Assembly (NCBI RefSeq): GCF_044628455.1
Contig: NZ_JBIYZW010000005.1
Coordinates: 1-64,000 of the forward strand
DNA from: Solirubrum sp044628455
Lineage (GTDB): Bacteria; Bacteroidota; Bacteroidia; Cytophagales; Hymenobacteraceae
DNA length: 64,000 bases
Direction of reading: 5' to 3'
This document shows positions 7,208 to 16,717 of this stretch, piece by piece. The first letter of the stretch is position 1. The number at the start of each line of letters is the position of its first letter. The notes under the pieces are model-generated. The model worked only from the letters and a program-made list of their open reading frames with translations, was not told the DNA's origin and did no database searches. Position numbers and translations under genes: made by a program.

Positions 7208-9220
7208 CTACGCTTCTTTTTGCTTGATGAGGTGTTGCAGGGAGGGGTCGTTGCCGATTCTGAGTAGCTCCCGTTGGCAAAGCTCCTTTACGTCGGTCTT
7301 AATCCGATTAAAGTTAGCCTTTATCATCTCCTCCGCCTCATCCTTGCCGGTGGCCGGATTGACGAAGCTGGTGATGTCGGGAATGGGCTGGTACTCCCTG
7401 GCCTCGGCTGCAGCAAGGTTGAGGTCCACCTGAATCCTGGCGTGGAATACCTTCTGGTCGATTTCTTCCCCAAAGTTGTCCGCTACCGCCCCCACAAAGT
7501 TGCCTTGGGTGAGGTTGGCAATGGTGCTGGCCGGAATCATGCTATCCATCTGCGTCGACAAGCTGGTGCTGGTTTCGCGCATGTTGATGTTCAGGCTCTG
7601 GCGCTGCTGCAGGATTTTGCCGAACCGTTCGCTCAGCCACTTGCCGCTGTTACCAGACACCTGACCGGAGAAAACGTTGCCTACCGTGTTCTTAATTACC
7701 TCCGCCTCCTTCTGGCCGTAGTCGCGCTCGAGCTGCGAAAAGTCCTGGAAACCCAGACAGGTAGATACCTTGTTGCTGCGGGCCGTGGCAATCAGATTAT
7801 CCAGGCCTTTGAAGTAGATGGTAGGCAGCTCGTCGATGATGATGGAGGATTTCCGCTGGCCCTTCTTGTTGACCAGCTTCACCAGGCGGGCATTGTAGAG
7901 ACCCAGGGCCGCCCCGTAGATGGCCTGGCGGTCCGGATTGTTGCCCACGCACAGGACCTTGGGCTCGTCGTTGCTGTTGATGTCGAGCGTAAAGTCATTG
8001 CCCGACATCACCCAGTAAAGCTGCGGCGAAGCCAGCCGGCTGAGCGGAATCCGGGCGCTGGCAATCTGCCCTTCCAGCTGCTCAATGGCGTCCTTCTGGA
8101 ACGCTGACACGAAGGGCTTGACCAGGTTCTCAATTTCCGGGTAGGAAGCCAGCACGGGGAAGATTTCCTCGTAGTCCCGGCTCAGAAATTCAATAACGTG
8201 GGGAAAGGTGCAGTACTTGCCCTTCTCGTACAGCTTCAGAAACCAGATGATGGCGGCCACGAAGTTGATGGGCGACTCCACGAAGAAGTCTCCCTGCTTC
8301 TGAATCCAGCTCTTGTTGAGGTTGAGCATGATGGTGGACGCGCTTTCGTAGGCGTCCACGATGTCGGTCATCATCTCCGGCAGCAGCGGGTTGCAGCGGT
8401 GGCTCTTGCGCGGGTTGTCGAAGTTGATGACGTAGAAGCCGACCGGCTTATCGTACTTGTCCTGGTGCTTCAGCAGCTGGTTGTAGCAAATACGGCTCAG
8501 GTCATCAAACTTGTAGTCGTAGATGTACATGCAGAAGCCCTTGGCGATGTGCTGCCGGATGAACTCGTTGATGACCGCGAAGCTCTTCCCGCTGCCAGGG
8601 GTGCCCAGCACCATCGTCGCCCGGAAAGGATTGACCACGTTCAACCAGCCCTGCCGCTGCTTGCCGCGCAGCTGGTAGGTCGTGCGCAGGTTCACCGAGT
8701 ACTCGTTTTCCAGCAGGCGCTCTTCCTGGGGAAAGCTCTCGTTGTGCTTGTTGAAAATGTCCTTCATCAGGTCGTTGTTGAACAACCGACCAAGCCAGGC
8801 GCCGGCGCGCAGCAGCAGCAGAAAGCCGCTCCCCACGGCCACCGAGTAAAGCAAGGTGGCAAGCCCCAGGTTCATGGAGACAGCGCGTACCACATCGGAG
8901 CCAAACAGCAGCACCAGGCCTGCCAGGCCGTAGCCGACAATCGCTTTGCCCTGAAGCGTTTCATCGGCCCGCCCTTTGGTGCCCAGGCAGCTCAGCAACA
9001 GAAAGGCGGCGGCAATGGCTTTGCTTATCCAGCTGGCGTTGAAAAGCAATGTAGCGCGGGTGAAGTTACCCAGTATCGTTTCGATAACGGGGTGGCTCCA
9101 CCCTGCCGACTTAAAATAGCCGAAGCAGAAATAGTACACATTCACGGCCAGCAGCACGATGGCCAGCAGCCGCATAAACTCCATAATCTTTCTTAGCCCT
9201 TTGTCTTCTTCCATCGGCAT
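7208..9220 (-). CDS. VirD4/TraG-type coupling protein (T4CP)
   Basis: The start at 9220 gives a 670-residue protein (ATG at 9214 is also possible). The N-terminal 180 residues contain several membrane segments. A cytosolic ATPase domain follows, with Walker A VLGTPGSGKS near residue 205 and Walker B SIIIDELP near residue 458. The segment WLNVVNPFRATMVLGTPG is typical of Bacteroidetes MobC/TraG coupling proteins. It should recruit the relaxase-bound DNA, and any protein substrates, to the type IV secretion channel encoded at 14204-22635. It lies between the relaxase and XRE genes. Confidence 0.9.
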   Translation of the reverse strand: MPMEEDKGLRKIMEFMRLLAIVLLAVNVYYFCFGYFKSAGWSHPVIETILGNFTRATLLFNASWISKAIAAAFLLLSCLGTKGRADETLQGKAIVGYGLAGLVLLFGSDVVRAVSMNLGLATLLYSVAVGSGFLLLLRAGAWLGRLFNNDLMKDIFNKHNESFPQEERLLENEYSVNLRTTYQLRGKQRQGWLNVVNPFRATMVLGTPGSGKSFAVINEFIRQHIAKGFCMYIYDYKFDDLSRICYNQLLKHQDKYDKPVGFYVINFDNPRKSHRCNPLLPEMMTDIVDAYESASTIMLNLNKSWIQKQGDFFVESPINFVAAIIWFLKLYEKGKYCTFPHVIEFLSRDYEEIFPVLASYPEIENLVKPFVSAFQKDAIEQLEGQIASARIPLSRLASPQLYWVMSGNDFTLDINSNDEPKVLCVGNNPDRQAIYGAALGLYNARLVKLVNKKGQRKSSIIIDELPTIYFKGLDNLIATARSNKVSTCLGFQDFSQLERDYGQKEAEVIKNTVGNVFSGQVSGNSGKWLSERFGKILQQRQSLNINMRETSTSLSTQMDSMIPASTIANLTQGNFVGAVADNFGEEIDQKVFHARIQVDLNLAAAEAREYQPIPDITSFVNPATGKDEAEEMIKANFNRIKTDVKELCQRELLRIGNDPSLQHLIKQKEA

Positions 9221-9251
9221 AGGTTTACTTGGTGAGTCGTGAGAAAACGGT

Positions 9252-10085
9252 TTAGCGCCCAGGCCCCTTCTTACTGCGCCCTGGGCGCTTCTGGTCGCGG
9301 CCTGTTGCCGGGAGTTGCGGGGCCTGGGCATGCGTTACGCTGGCTTGCAGGGCTTCGCGCAGCTGAGCCCCTTTGTAGCCTACTTCCTGACCTTTTACGG
9401 CGACGCCGTTCCATTCAAAGCTTACCCCGCGCAAAACGCCGCCCTTGTCGTGGGTGTAGCGAAGCTGGATTTGCTGCCGCCGCAGCTGCTCCTGCAGCCA
9501 CTGCTCCCCTCCCCTACCCTGCTCTTGTAGCAGCTGCTGCACGGCTTCCCGAATGGCTGCCCGCGCCGCCTCTTTGCCCGGGTCCACGTCCTTGACGCTC
9601 TGCCGGCGCACCGGGAGCGGCTGCATTCCCAGCTCCTCGCTTATCTGCCGGGTCACGGCCGGCTGCCGGTAGAAATTGTTGCTCGTGCGCAGGGCGGGGC
9701 CGCCATCGACGGGCACCCGGTTGAGGTAGATGTGGACGTGGGCGTGCTTCTTATCCTTGTGCTCGTAGACCACGACCTGGTGCCGCGCCGCCGGGGCGCC
9801 CATCAGTTCGCAGTACCGCTTGACGGCTGCCACCTTCTGCTCCTTGGTGACCACCTCGCCGGCCTTCCAGGAAAGCACCGTGTGCCAGACCGGTTTCTGC
9901 ACGCGGCGGCTCTCGGCCGCTACGCTTTGCATCTGCCGGGCCATGAGCTGCGGCGTGGCCGCGACCACGTTGGAAATGTACAGGGGCTCTACGTCCCCCG
10001 GCTCTTTGGTCTTGCCTTTCCGCAAACCCGCGCCATAAGTCAGTGCCCCCTCGAAGTCACTGCCGGTAACGGTTTTCGCTATCAT
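9252..10085 (-). CDS. Relaxase/mobilization nuclease (MobB/MOBP type)
   Basis: The 277-residue protein begins MIAKTVTGSDFEGALTYG, the usual start of Bacteroidetes relaxases. It carries the metal-binding histidine motif HAHVHIYLNRV at residues 114-123. It should nick at oriT and stay covalently bound to the transferred strand. The gene overlaps mobC by 4 bases (ATGA), indicating translational coupling. It is shorter than many MOBP relaxases, which often exceed 300 residues. The C-terminus is very basic (DQKRPGRSKKGPGR) and resembles, loosely, the RRGPRL tails of neighbouring proteins. Confidence 0.9.
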   Translation of the reverse strand: MIAKTVTGSDFEGALTYGAGLRKGKTKEPGDVEPLYISNVVAATPQLMARQMQSVAAESRRVQKPVWHTVLSWKAGEVVTKEQKVAAVKRYCELMGAPAARHQVVVYEHKDKKHAHVHIYLNRVPVDGGPALRTSNNFYRQPAVTRQISEELGMQPLPVRRQSVKDVDPGKEAARAAIREAVQQLLQEQGRGGEQWLQEQLRRQQIQLRYTHDKGGVLRGVSFEWNGVAVKGQEVGYKGAQLREALQASVTHAQAPQLPATGRDQKRPGRSKKGPGR

Positions 10086-10402
10086 GCCAGCAGCTCTAAA
10101 ATGAGGGTGAGCGCCTGTTTCAATTGAACCTCATGGCTGTGAAAAGGCTTTCCGGAATTAGCCAGCCGCGCAATCTGATTAAGGTTATTCCCGATGCCTA
10201 CCAGCTGCCGCCGTACCTCCGGCGTAAGCTTCTGCGTTAGCTCCGTTCCTTGTCCTACATCGCGCAAGTAGGCCGAAACGCTCTTGTAACCGGCTAGGCT
10301 GGCCTTCAATTCAATTGCCTTTTTTTCGTCTTCCGAGACGCGTACGGGAATCATTTTGTCGCGAAGCGGCTCTTTAGCAGTAGGTTCTGTTTCGTTGGTC
10401 AT
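10082..10402 (-). CDS. mobC: Relaxosome accessory protein, MobC-like
   Basis: The 106-residue protein has the MobC pattern: MIPVRVSEDEKKAIELKASLAGYKSVSAYLRD (ribbon-helix-helix) followed by LVGIGNNLNQIARLAN, where the NNLNQIARxxN motif is diagnostic. MobC proteins bind and open oriT for the relaxase. It is the first gene of the minus-strand mobilization operon. The intergenic region upstream carries the palindrome and repeat array, where oriT would be expected. Confidence 0.9.
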   Translation of the reverse strand: MTNETEPTAKEPLRDKMIPVRVSEDEKKAIELKASLAGYKSVSAYLRDVGQGTELTQKLTPEVRRQLVGIGNNLNQIARLANSGKPFHSHEVQLKQALTLILELLA

Positions 10403-10511
10403 GTGCCTTCGGGTGGCTGATTGGCCTTAACTACGGCTAAACCACTCTCCCGGCTAAATTACGGTCGTCTGCTTTAGCAAGCCAAGCCAGGTGAGCCCGC
10501 GAACCTGGCGG

Positions 10512-10552
10512 TGCCATTGTATATACAAACGAAGTTTGTATATACAATGGCA
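10512..10552. repeat. 19-bp perfect inverted repeat, candidate oriT or operator
   Basis: Arms 10512-10530 and 10534-10552 are perfectly complementary around a 3-nt loop. The core is TGTATATACAAAC and its complement. It lies 110 bases upstream of mobC, in the divergent region between mobilization and transfer operons. Inverted repeats next to nic sites and repressor operators both look like this. No T-run follows, so a terminator is less likely. Confidence 0.6.
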
Positions 10553-10635
10553 TGGCTTGCTGGACGATTGAACGAGCTGTCAGAACGAGGCCGTTGAACG
10601 AGCGGTGCTGGGGCTAGGGCTACTCCGTTGGTGAC

Positions 10636-11058
10636 GCTTTGAGGCTATGATGCTTTGAGGCTGAGATGCACGTTGACAACTGCTCATTAAGGCAATCAAC
10701 AGACTGTAGATTCCAGGCTGGCCCATCCACAACATGACGCTTTGAGGCTGTGATATTGTGAGGCTAAGGAGCAAAAAACCAAAGAGGCTTTGAAGCTTGA
10801 TACGAGTATTTGACAAGTGTGTGCGCTCAACCGGCCTCACAGCCTCTTTGGGGCAATGATATTTGGTCGCAAAGAAGCTGTGATTATTTGAGGCTATGAG
10901 GCTGATATTCTATGAGGTTATGAAGCTATGATTATAAGCCTCACAATACCTTAGTATCATAACCTCAATGAGGTTTTGATTACTTGAACTTACGAGGCCA
11001 TGATGTCTAGCCCCATCATACCAAAGCTCCTTTGAGGCCATGATCCTTTGAGGCATCA
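10636..11058. repeat. Iteron-like array of degenerate GAGGCYATGAT repeats
   Basis: At least ten copies of a degenerate TTTGAGGC(T/C)NTGAT motif occur on both strands, for example at 10638, 10654, 10741, 10871, 10887 and around 11030. Spacing is irregular, sometimes 16 bases. The array ends about 45 bases before traA. Such arrays act as iterons of replication origins, as partition sites for ParA systems, or as relaxosome binding sites. No replication initiator is present in the window, so the function stays open. Confidence 0.65.
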
Positions 11059-11102
11059 GTTCCGCTGTTAACTTTGCTTATCACCGTCCCATCACTTAAA
11101 CC

Positions 11103-11918
11103 ATGAGCGAACCCAAAGTCATTGCCTTTGCTACCCAGAAGGGGGGGGCTGGCAAGTCCACCATCACCGTCCACGTCGCCTCAGCCCTGGCCTATGTCTA
11201 CGGCTACAAAGTGGCCATCCTGGACTGCGACTATCCGCAGAACACCATTCAGGTCTATCGCAACCAGGAGCTGCAGAAAATCAACACCGACGAGGCGTAC
11301 AAGAACCGCCTGCTCAACCAGGGCATCACGCCTTACCCGGTCGGCATCTCCAGCGTGGAAAAAGCCGTGGACGCCATCGAGTCCCTGGAACAGCAAGGGT
11401 ACGACTTCATCCTGGTCGACACGCCCGGTACCATAAACATCGCCGGCCTACCCGAACTGCTTCGCATGGTGCAGTACATCTTTCTGCCGATGGAAGCCGA
11501 CCAGGGCACGGTGGCCTCCACCGTGGGTTACATGCAGATTCTGGGCAACTTCATCAAGTCGGCTCAGCCGGACCCGGACGAATCGAACCTGCTGGGCTAC
11601 TATGCTTTCTGGAACCGGTTTGTGAAGTCGGAGAAAAAAGCGACGTACGACAAGATAGAAGCCTTTTTCGAGCAGAAGGGACTGCCGCTGCTGCAGAGCC
11701 GGGTAGAGTTGCTCATTGGCTACAAAGAGAAGCGGTCTACGCTGTTCTCCCTGCCCGAACGGGAGTTGGAAAAGCTAGGCCTGGGCAAGCTCATCATGGA
11801 GATGCTTTCCATCGTGCTCGGCCCCGGACAGACAACGCCCTCGGGCAAGCGCATTGAAATGCCGGTCGCCTCGACGGCAACCGTCGAAGCCGAGCCCGCC
11901 TCGGACGACTCGCTCTAA
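11103..11918 (+). CDS. traA: ParA-family ATPase, TraA position
   Basis: This 271-residue protein has a deviant Walker A motif ATQKGGAGKST at residues 10-20, then LDCDYPQNT and ILVDTPGTI, the ParA/MinD signature blocks. In Bacteroidetes conjugative elements of the CTnDOT type a ParA homologue heads the tra operon as TraA. Here it is the first plus-strand gene after the repeat array, which may be its partition-type or regulatory target. It is followed by the DUF3408 gene after 37 bases, as in CTnDOT. Confidence 0.85.
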   Translation: MSEPKVIAFATQKGGAGKSTITVHVASALAYVYGYKVAILDCDYPQNTIQVYRNQELQKINTDEAYKNRLLNQGITPYPVGISSVEKAVDAIESLEQQGYDFILVDTPGTINIAGLPELLRMVQYIFLPMEADQGTVASTVGYMQILGNFIKSAQPDPDESNLLGYYAFWNRFVKSEKKATYDKIEAFFEQKGLPLLQSRVELLIGYKEKRSTLFSLPERELEKLGLGKLIMEMLSIVLGPGQTTPSGKRIEMPVASTATVEAEPASDDSL

Positions 11919-11955
11919 TTCACTCACCAGCACTTTCACAGCCCTCCACTGACCC

Positions 11956-12573
11956 ATGGCAAGACCGAAAGCCAAAAGCCCGGAAGAAAAGCAGGCCGCC
12001 CTTGACCAGTTGTTGAGCATGGCCGCCACCACCAACCTGTTAACCGGCGCGAATACGACTACTGCTCCCGCCGCCCCAGCAAGCGCTCCGGCCACGGAGG
12101 CGGCACCAGCTGTTGCTTCCCCAACAACAGAACAAAAGGGAGAAAAGACGGCCCCGACGGCAGCCACTTCTGAGCCCGCCCCGGCACCGGAGCAGCTCAT
12201 TGCGGCGCCGGCAACTGACCCGGTACCAGCACCGGCCACAGAGCCTGTAGCCGCACCCGTAGCCTCTCAACCGGAAGCGGAATCAGCCCCCCAACCTGCG
12301 AGCGAAGCCATACCCGAGCCCGCTTCTGCCGTAGAGGTGGGTGCGCTGGACCTGGCCTCGCTGTTCGTCCCGGCCGCTGAAAAGAAGGTATTCACGATGC
12401 GTCTGACGGATGCACACTACCAATACCTGCTGCTTTTGGGCACCATCGTGGGCAATGGTGCATCCCCGCCCGACATCGTGCACAACATCCTGCGGCAGTT
12501 CATCGACCGGCACGACACGCAGATCCAAAAAGCGATCAACAAACAGTTGCGCCAGCGGCAGGGCAAGAAGTAA
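11956..12573 (+). CDS. traB: DUF3408-like conjugation protein, TraB position
   Basis: The 205-residue protein starts with a basic segment (MARPKAKSPEEK), has a long alanine/proline/threonine-rich linker over residues 25-125, and ends in a compact domain (FTMRLTDAHYQYLLLLGTIVGNGASPPDIVHNILRQFIDRH) typical of DUF3408. This family follows the ParA homologue in Bacteroidetes transfer operons. It may serve as the DNA-binding partner of the ParA-like protein. Confidence 0.75.
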   Translation: MARPKAKSPEEKQAALDQLLSMAATTNLLTGANTTTAPAAPASAPATEAAPAVASPTTEQKGEKTAPTAATSEPAPAPEQLIAAPATDPVPAPATEPVAAPVASQPEAESAPQPASEAIPEPASAVEVGALDLASLFVPAAEKKVFTMRLTDAHYQYLLLLGTIVGNGASPPDIVHNILRQFIDRHDTQIQKAINKQLRQRQGKK

Positions 12574-12600
12574 ACACACACCAACCAAACACCTTTCCCA

Positions 12601-13485
12601 ATGCTTAGCCAGTATTCCTGGGGTGACTTCGCCCTCTTCGTCCTGGTACTTGTAATCATCTACTACGCGGTGGTCGGCTTGCTCTACTACCGGCAGGAGT
12701 TAAGCGCATTCATCACCCGGAAGGGTAGGGGAGGGGCCCAATTGGCAGGCGCGGGGACCAGACCAGGTGCGACGGCCGCGGCACCGCCGCCCTCGCTGGT
12801 ACGCACGACGTCGGCCTTCGCGCCCGTTACGCCAACGGCAACGGCGGAAGCTACGCCGCCCACCGCGGCGGGCGCGGCGCAGAGCCTGCCGGAGGGCCCG
12901 CCCGTGGCTGAAGTAAGCGGGGAATTGCCCGAATCCACGGCGGCGGCGACTGGCTTCGATGAAGGTCAGGACGCCGCCGCCCCGATGGATGGCGCCGGTG
13001 AGGCAGCGTACGAAGCGGAAATAGCGGCCGAGCTGGACGAGCAGCGCACGGAAGAACTGGACGAGGTGGACACGGACCTGGCCGAGCGGGCCCGGCAGTT
13101 GGCAGGGGAGATGCCGACGGAAGAAAACGGCTTATATGACGAAGTACTTATTGAAAATAACAATAATGTACCTACACCTATTGAAACCATCAGTAGATTC
13201 ATCCACGTAGAAGCCGCAGTAGCCTACGAGCCGCACCCCGCCAGCGAGGACGTGCTCTATTCGTTTGAGGCTCCGATTGCCTCACCGACCGATGTGGTCC
13301 CCGTGCCGATGGAACAGCTGTTCACGGCCACCTCGGTAGTTGAGTTCATCGCCCAGGCGCAGGCCGGCAACCGGCCCCCTGTTCCTGCGGCAATCCGGGA
13401 AACCAGTCTGGCCAGCTTGGTAGCTGACCGGGTAGCGGCAAACAACGAAGAGTTGAACTCCCTATTCGGTGCTGAGTCGGCGTAG
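12601..13485 (+). CDS. Membrane protein with long low-complexity tail, TraD position
   Basis: The 294-residue protein has one N-terminal membrane segment (FALFVLVLVIIYYAVVGLLYY) followed by a basic patch, an alanine/proline-rich linker and an acidic stretch. The C-terminal 40 residues look folded (RETSLASLVADRVAANNEELNSLFG). I do not recognise a family. Its place between TraB and TraE matches the poorly conserved TraC/TraD position of CTnDOT-type operons. Confidence 0.6.
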   Translation: MLSQYSWGDFALFVLVLVIIYYAVVGLLYYRQELSAFITRKGRGGAQLAGAGTRPGATAAAPPPSLVRTTSAFAPVTPTATAEATPPTAAGAAQSLPEGPPVAEVSGELPESTAAATGFDEGQDAAAPMDGAGEAAYEAEIAAELDEQRTEELDEVDTDLAERARQLAGEMPTEENGLYDEVLIENNNNVPTPIETISRFIHVEAAVAYEPHPASEDVLYSFEAPIASPTDVVPVPMEQLFTATSVVEFIAQAQAGNRPPVPAAIRETSLASLVADRVAANNEELNSLFGAESA

Positions 13486-13518
13486 GCGGTTTCCTACATA
13501 CGCCCCCTCTGCACCTCT

Positions 13519-13833
13519 ATGAAAAACAAACGCATTGTTCGCAGCCTCCTGACCGCCATTCTGCTATTCTCCGCCCACCTCCTGTTTGCTCAGGGTGGGG
13601 GCAACGGCACCGCCGGCATTCAGGATGCCACGACGCAAGTAACGAGCTATTTCGACCCGCTCACCCGGCTCATGTACGCCATCGGCGCGGTGCTGGGGCT
13701 GGTAGGGGCTATCAAGGTGTACAGCAAGTGGAATTCGGGCGACCAGGACACGCAGAAAGTTGCGGTATCCTGGTTCGGCTCCATGATTTTTCTGGTCATC
13801 GTGGCCACGGTGGTACGGGCCTTCTTCCTGTAA
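13519..13833 (+). CDS. traE: Conjugation membrane protein TraE (DUF4134)
   Basis: The 104-residue protein has a signal-like N-terminus and two membrane segments. The pattern YFDPLTRLMYAIGAVLGLVGAIKVYSKWNSGDQDTQKVAVSWFGSMIF is characteristic of DUF4134, the TraE/VirB2-VirB3-like small inner-membrane component. It is followed after 9 bases by traF. Confidence 0.9.
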   Translation: MKNKRIVRSLLTAILLFSAHLLFAQGGGNGTAGIQDATTQVTSYFDPLTRLMYAIGAVLGLVGAIKVYSKWNSGDQDTQKVAVSWFGSMIFLVIVATVVRAFFL

Positions 13834-13842
13834 GCCGCCGCC

Positions 13843-14175
13843 ATGCCGCTCTACGACCTGAACCGGGGCATCAACAAGCCCGTTGAGTTCAAGGGCCTGG
13901 TGGGAAACAACATTTACTTCCTGGTCGCGGGCATCGGCCTGACGTTCGGGCTGTTTGTGACCTTGTACCTGCTCAGCACGCCGCTGGTGCTGACCATCCT
14001 GATAACCTTCGCAGTTGGTGGGGGAATGTGGGCGGGCGTGTTCGCGCTGAATCGCAAATACGGGGAGCATGGCTTGATGAAGGCCAGCGCCCGGCGGGCG
14101 TCGCCCAAATACATTACGAATCGGCACAGCCGCTTATTCCAACATCTCAACGAAGACCGGACCGGGCGCACGTAG
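13843..14175 (+). CDS. traF: Conjugation membrane protein TraF (DUF4133)
   Basis: The 110-residue protein starts YDLNRGINKPVEFKGLVGNNIYF, the DUF4133 signature, and has two membrane helices. It corresponds to the VirB3-like inner-membrane protein preceding the VirB4 ATPase in Bacteroidetes type IV secretion operons. Confidence 0.9.
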   Translation: MPLYDLNRGINKPVEFKGLVGNNIYFLVAGIGLTFGLFVTLYLLSTPLVLTILITFAVGGGMWAGVFALNRKYGEHGLMKASARRASPKYITNRHSRLFQHLNEDRTGRT

Positions 14176-14203
14176 CGCCCGGTTTCGGTTACAGCCGACC
14201 GGT

Positions 14204-16693
14204 ATGAGCAACAACGTTCTCGCCTCCGCTTCGCTGGAGTCCAAGCAGCCTATCTACAAAGTGGAGAAAGACTGCCTCATCTCCAAGAATGCCGACGTAA
14301 CGGTGGCCTTCCGCCTGGACCTACCCGAAATCTTCACGCTCTCGCGCCAGGACTACGAGCAGCTGCAGGCGGCCTTCGTGAAAGCGGTGCGCCTGCTGCC
14401 CGACCACTGCGTGGTGCACAAGCAGGACTGGTACGTCGAGGACCGGTACGCGCCGGGGTTTGAGGCGGAACGAACCCTGCTGTCGGCCTCTTACGAGCGC
14501 CACTTCAACGAGCGGCCCTTCCTCAACCACTTCTGCTACCTCTTCGTCACCAAAACCTCGTCGGAGCGGCCCGACTGGGGCAGCACCGCGGGCCTGCTGG
14601 CCCGGCGGCACATCGTGCCCAAGGAGATGCTGGACACCAAACAGCTCGAGGCCTTCTTCGACAGCGTGGGGCAGTTCGTGCGGACCCTGGAAAGCGTGGG
14701 GCCCACCAACGCCCCCTTCGTCAAGTCCCACCGGCTCACCTCCGACGAGCTGGCCGGCACAGAGCACGCCGCGGGCCTGCTGGAAAAATACCTCTCCCTG
14801 GACCTCTCCGACCAGGCGCTGCAGGTAGACCTGGACTTAACCAACGGGCTGAAGGTGGGCGCGCAGTTCTGCAACATGTTCTCGGTAGCCAACCTGGATG
14901 ATTTGCCAACCGCCGTGGAAACGGATAGCCGCTACGAGCAATACAGCACCGAATCCTCCGACTTCCCCATCTCGTTCGCCGCCCCTCTGGGCTTGCTTCT
15001 GGGCTGCAACCACATCCTGAACCAGTATGTGTTTCTGGACAACACGGCCAAGACGGTCAAGATGTTCGAGCGGAAGAAGGACCGCCTCAACTCGCTCTCG
15101 CTCTACTCGCGGCAGAACGCTATTAACGTTGAGTATTACAACGCGTTTCTCAACGAGTTGATTGCCACCAAGCGCCGGCCGGCGCGGGTGCACTGCAACG
15201 TGCTCACCTGGAGCCCCAACGAGGGCCAGCTGACCGAAGTACGCAAGCTGGTGCACGCGGGCTTCAACGCCATGAACTGCAAGCCCCGGCAGAACACGGT
15301 GGACATCGCGGCCTTGTACTGGGGCGGCATTCCGGGCAACGCGGGCGACTTTCCCAGCGAAGAAACCTTTTACACGTTCCTCGAACAGGCCGTCTGCTTC
15401 TGGGCCTGTGAGACCAACTACCGCTCCACGGGCGCCACCAAAGGCATCAAGCTCTCCGACCGCCTCACCGGCAAGCCCGTGCTGGTAGACATCTCGGACG
15501 AGCCGATGAAAAAGCAAATCATCTTCAACCGCAACAAGTTTGTGCTCGGCCCCTCGGGTTCGGGCAAGTCATTCTTCACCAACCACATGGTGCGCCAGTA
15601 CTACGAGCAGGGCGCGCACGTGCTGCTAGTGGATACGGGCAACTCCTACAAGGGGCTCTGCGAGCTGGTGGGCGGGGTATACTTCACCTACGAGGAAGAA
15701 GACCCGATTGCCTTCAACCCTTTCCTGATTTCGGGCAAGCTCGACGTGGAGAAGAAGGAAAGCATCAAAACGCTGCTGCAGGCGCTCTGGAAAAAGGACG
15801 ACGAAACCGTCAGCCAGTCCGAGTACGTGTCGCTGTCTACGGCCGTCAGCCTATACTACGTCATGCTGGACGCCAACCCGGCTATCCGGCCGGGCTTTAA
15901 CTCTTTCTACGAGTTCGTGCGGGGCCCTTTCCGCAAAGTGCTGGAAGAGGAGAAGGTCCGGGAGAAGGATTTTGACATCGACAACTTCCTCTACGTGCTC
16001 AAGCCTTACTACCGCGGCGGCGAGTACGACTACCTGCTCAACTCCGACAAGGAGCTGGACCTGGTGAATGCCCCCTTCATCGTCTTCGAGCTCGACAACA
16101 TAAAGGACCACCCCATCCTGTTTCCGGTGGTCACGCTCATCATCATGGAGACCTTCATTTCCAAGATGCGCAAGCTTAAGGGGGTGCGGAAGATGATTCT
16201 GATTGAGGAAGCCTGGAAGGCGCTGACCACGCCGGGCATGGCCGCCTACATCAAGTACCTGTTCAAAACGGTGCGCAAGTTCTTCGGCGAAGCCATCGTG
16301 GTGACGCAGGAAATCGATGACATCATCGGCAACGAGATTGTCAAGGATGCCATCATCAACAACTCCGACTGCAAGATTCTGCTCGACCAGCGCAAGTTTC
16401 TGAATCGCTTCGACGAGATACAGGCGCTGCTCTCGCTCACGCCCAAGGAAAAGGACCTAGTCCTCTCCATCAACCGCGACAACAAGGCCAGCCGCGGACG
16501 CTACACGGAGGTGTTCATCAGCCTGGGCGGGGTCGTGTCGAAGGTGTACGCCATCGAAGTTTCCAAGGAAGAATACGTGACCTACACCACGGAGGAAACC
16601 GAGAAAATGAAGCTGTTTGACAAGTTCCAGCGGACCGGGGACATGCCAACGGCCATCAGGCAGTACGCGGCCGAGCTGCGCGAAGGCCGCTAA
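14204..16693 (+). CDS. traG: VirB4-type conjugation ATPase TraG
   Basis: The 829-residue ATPase has Walker A VLGPSGSGKSFFTN near residue 446 and Walker B RKMILIEEAWKAL near residue 665, with the conserved YEEEDPIAFNPF between them. The N-terminal half is the VirB4-specific domain. Length and motifs match CTnDOT TraG, the energy source for assembly and transport of the secretion system. It has no frameshift or missing motif. Confidence 0.92.
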   Translation: MSNNVLASASLESKQPIYKVEKDCLISKNADVTVAFRLDLPEIFTLSRQDYEQLQAAFVKAVRLLPDHCVVHKQDWYVEDRYAPGFEAERTLLSASYERHFNERPFLNHFCYLFVTKTSSERPDWGSTAGLLARRHIVPKEMLDTKQLEAFFDSVGQFVRTLESVGPTNAPFVKSHRLTSDELAGTEHAAGLLEKYLSLDLSDQALQVDLDLTNGLKVGAQFCNMFSVANLDDLPTAVETDSRYEQYSTESSDFPISFAAPLGLLLGCNHILNQYVFLDNTAKTVKMFERKKDRLNSLSLYSRQNAINVEYYNAFLNELIATKRRPARVHCNVLTWSPNEGQLTEVRKLVHAGFNAMNCKPRQNTVDIAALYWGGIPGNAGDFPSEETFYTFLEQAVCFWACETNYRSTGATKGIKLSDRLTGKPVLVDISDEPMKKQIIFNRNKFVLGPSGSGKSFFTNHMVRQYYEQGAHVLLVDTGNSYKGLCELVGGVYFTYEEEDPIAFNPFLISGKLDVEKKESIKTLLQALWKKDDETVSQSEYVSLSTAVSLYYVMLDANPAIRPGFNSFYEFVRGPFRKVLEEEKVREKDFDIDNFLYVLKPYYRGGEYDYLLNSDKELDLVNAPFIVFELDNIKDHPILFPVVTLIIMETFISKMRKLKGVRKMILIEEAWKALTTPGMAAYIKYLFKTVRKFFGEAIVVTQEIDDIIGNEIVKDAIINNSDCKILLDQRKFLNRFDEIQALLSLTPKEKDLVLSINRDNKASRGRYTEVFISLGGVVSKVYAIEVSKEEYVTYTTEETEKMKLFDKFQRTGDMPTAIRQYAAELREGR

Positions 16694-16717
16694 ACTTTCA
16701 ACAAAAGGGAAGATACG

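Noticed and set aside
10580..10840. Minus-strand open frame inside the repeat field
   Set aside because: Its sequence is made of the degenerate repeats and has no protein-like features. Read as non-coding.
10636..11058. CRISPR-like array
   Set aside because: The repeats are short, degenerate, on both strands and irregularly spaced; there are no spacers of constant length and no cas genes.
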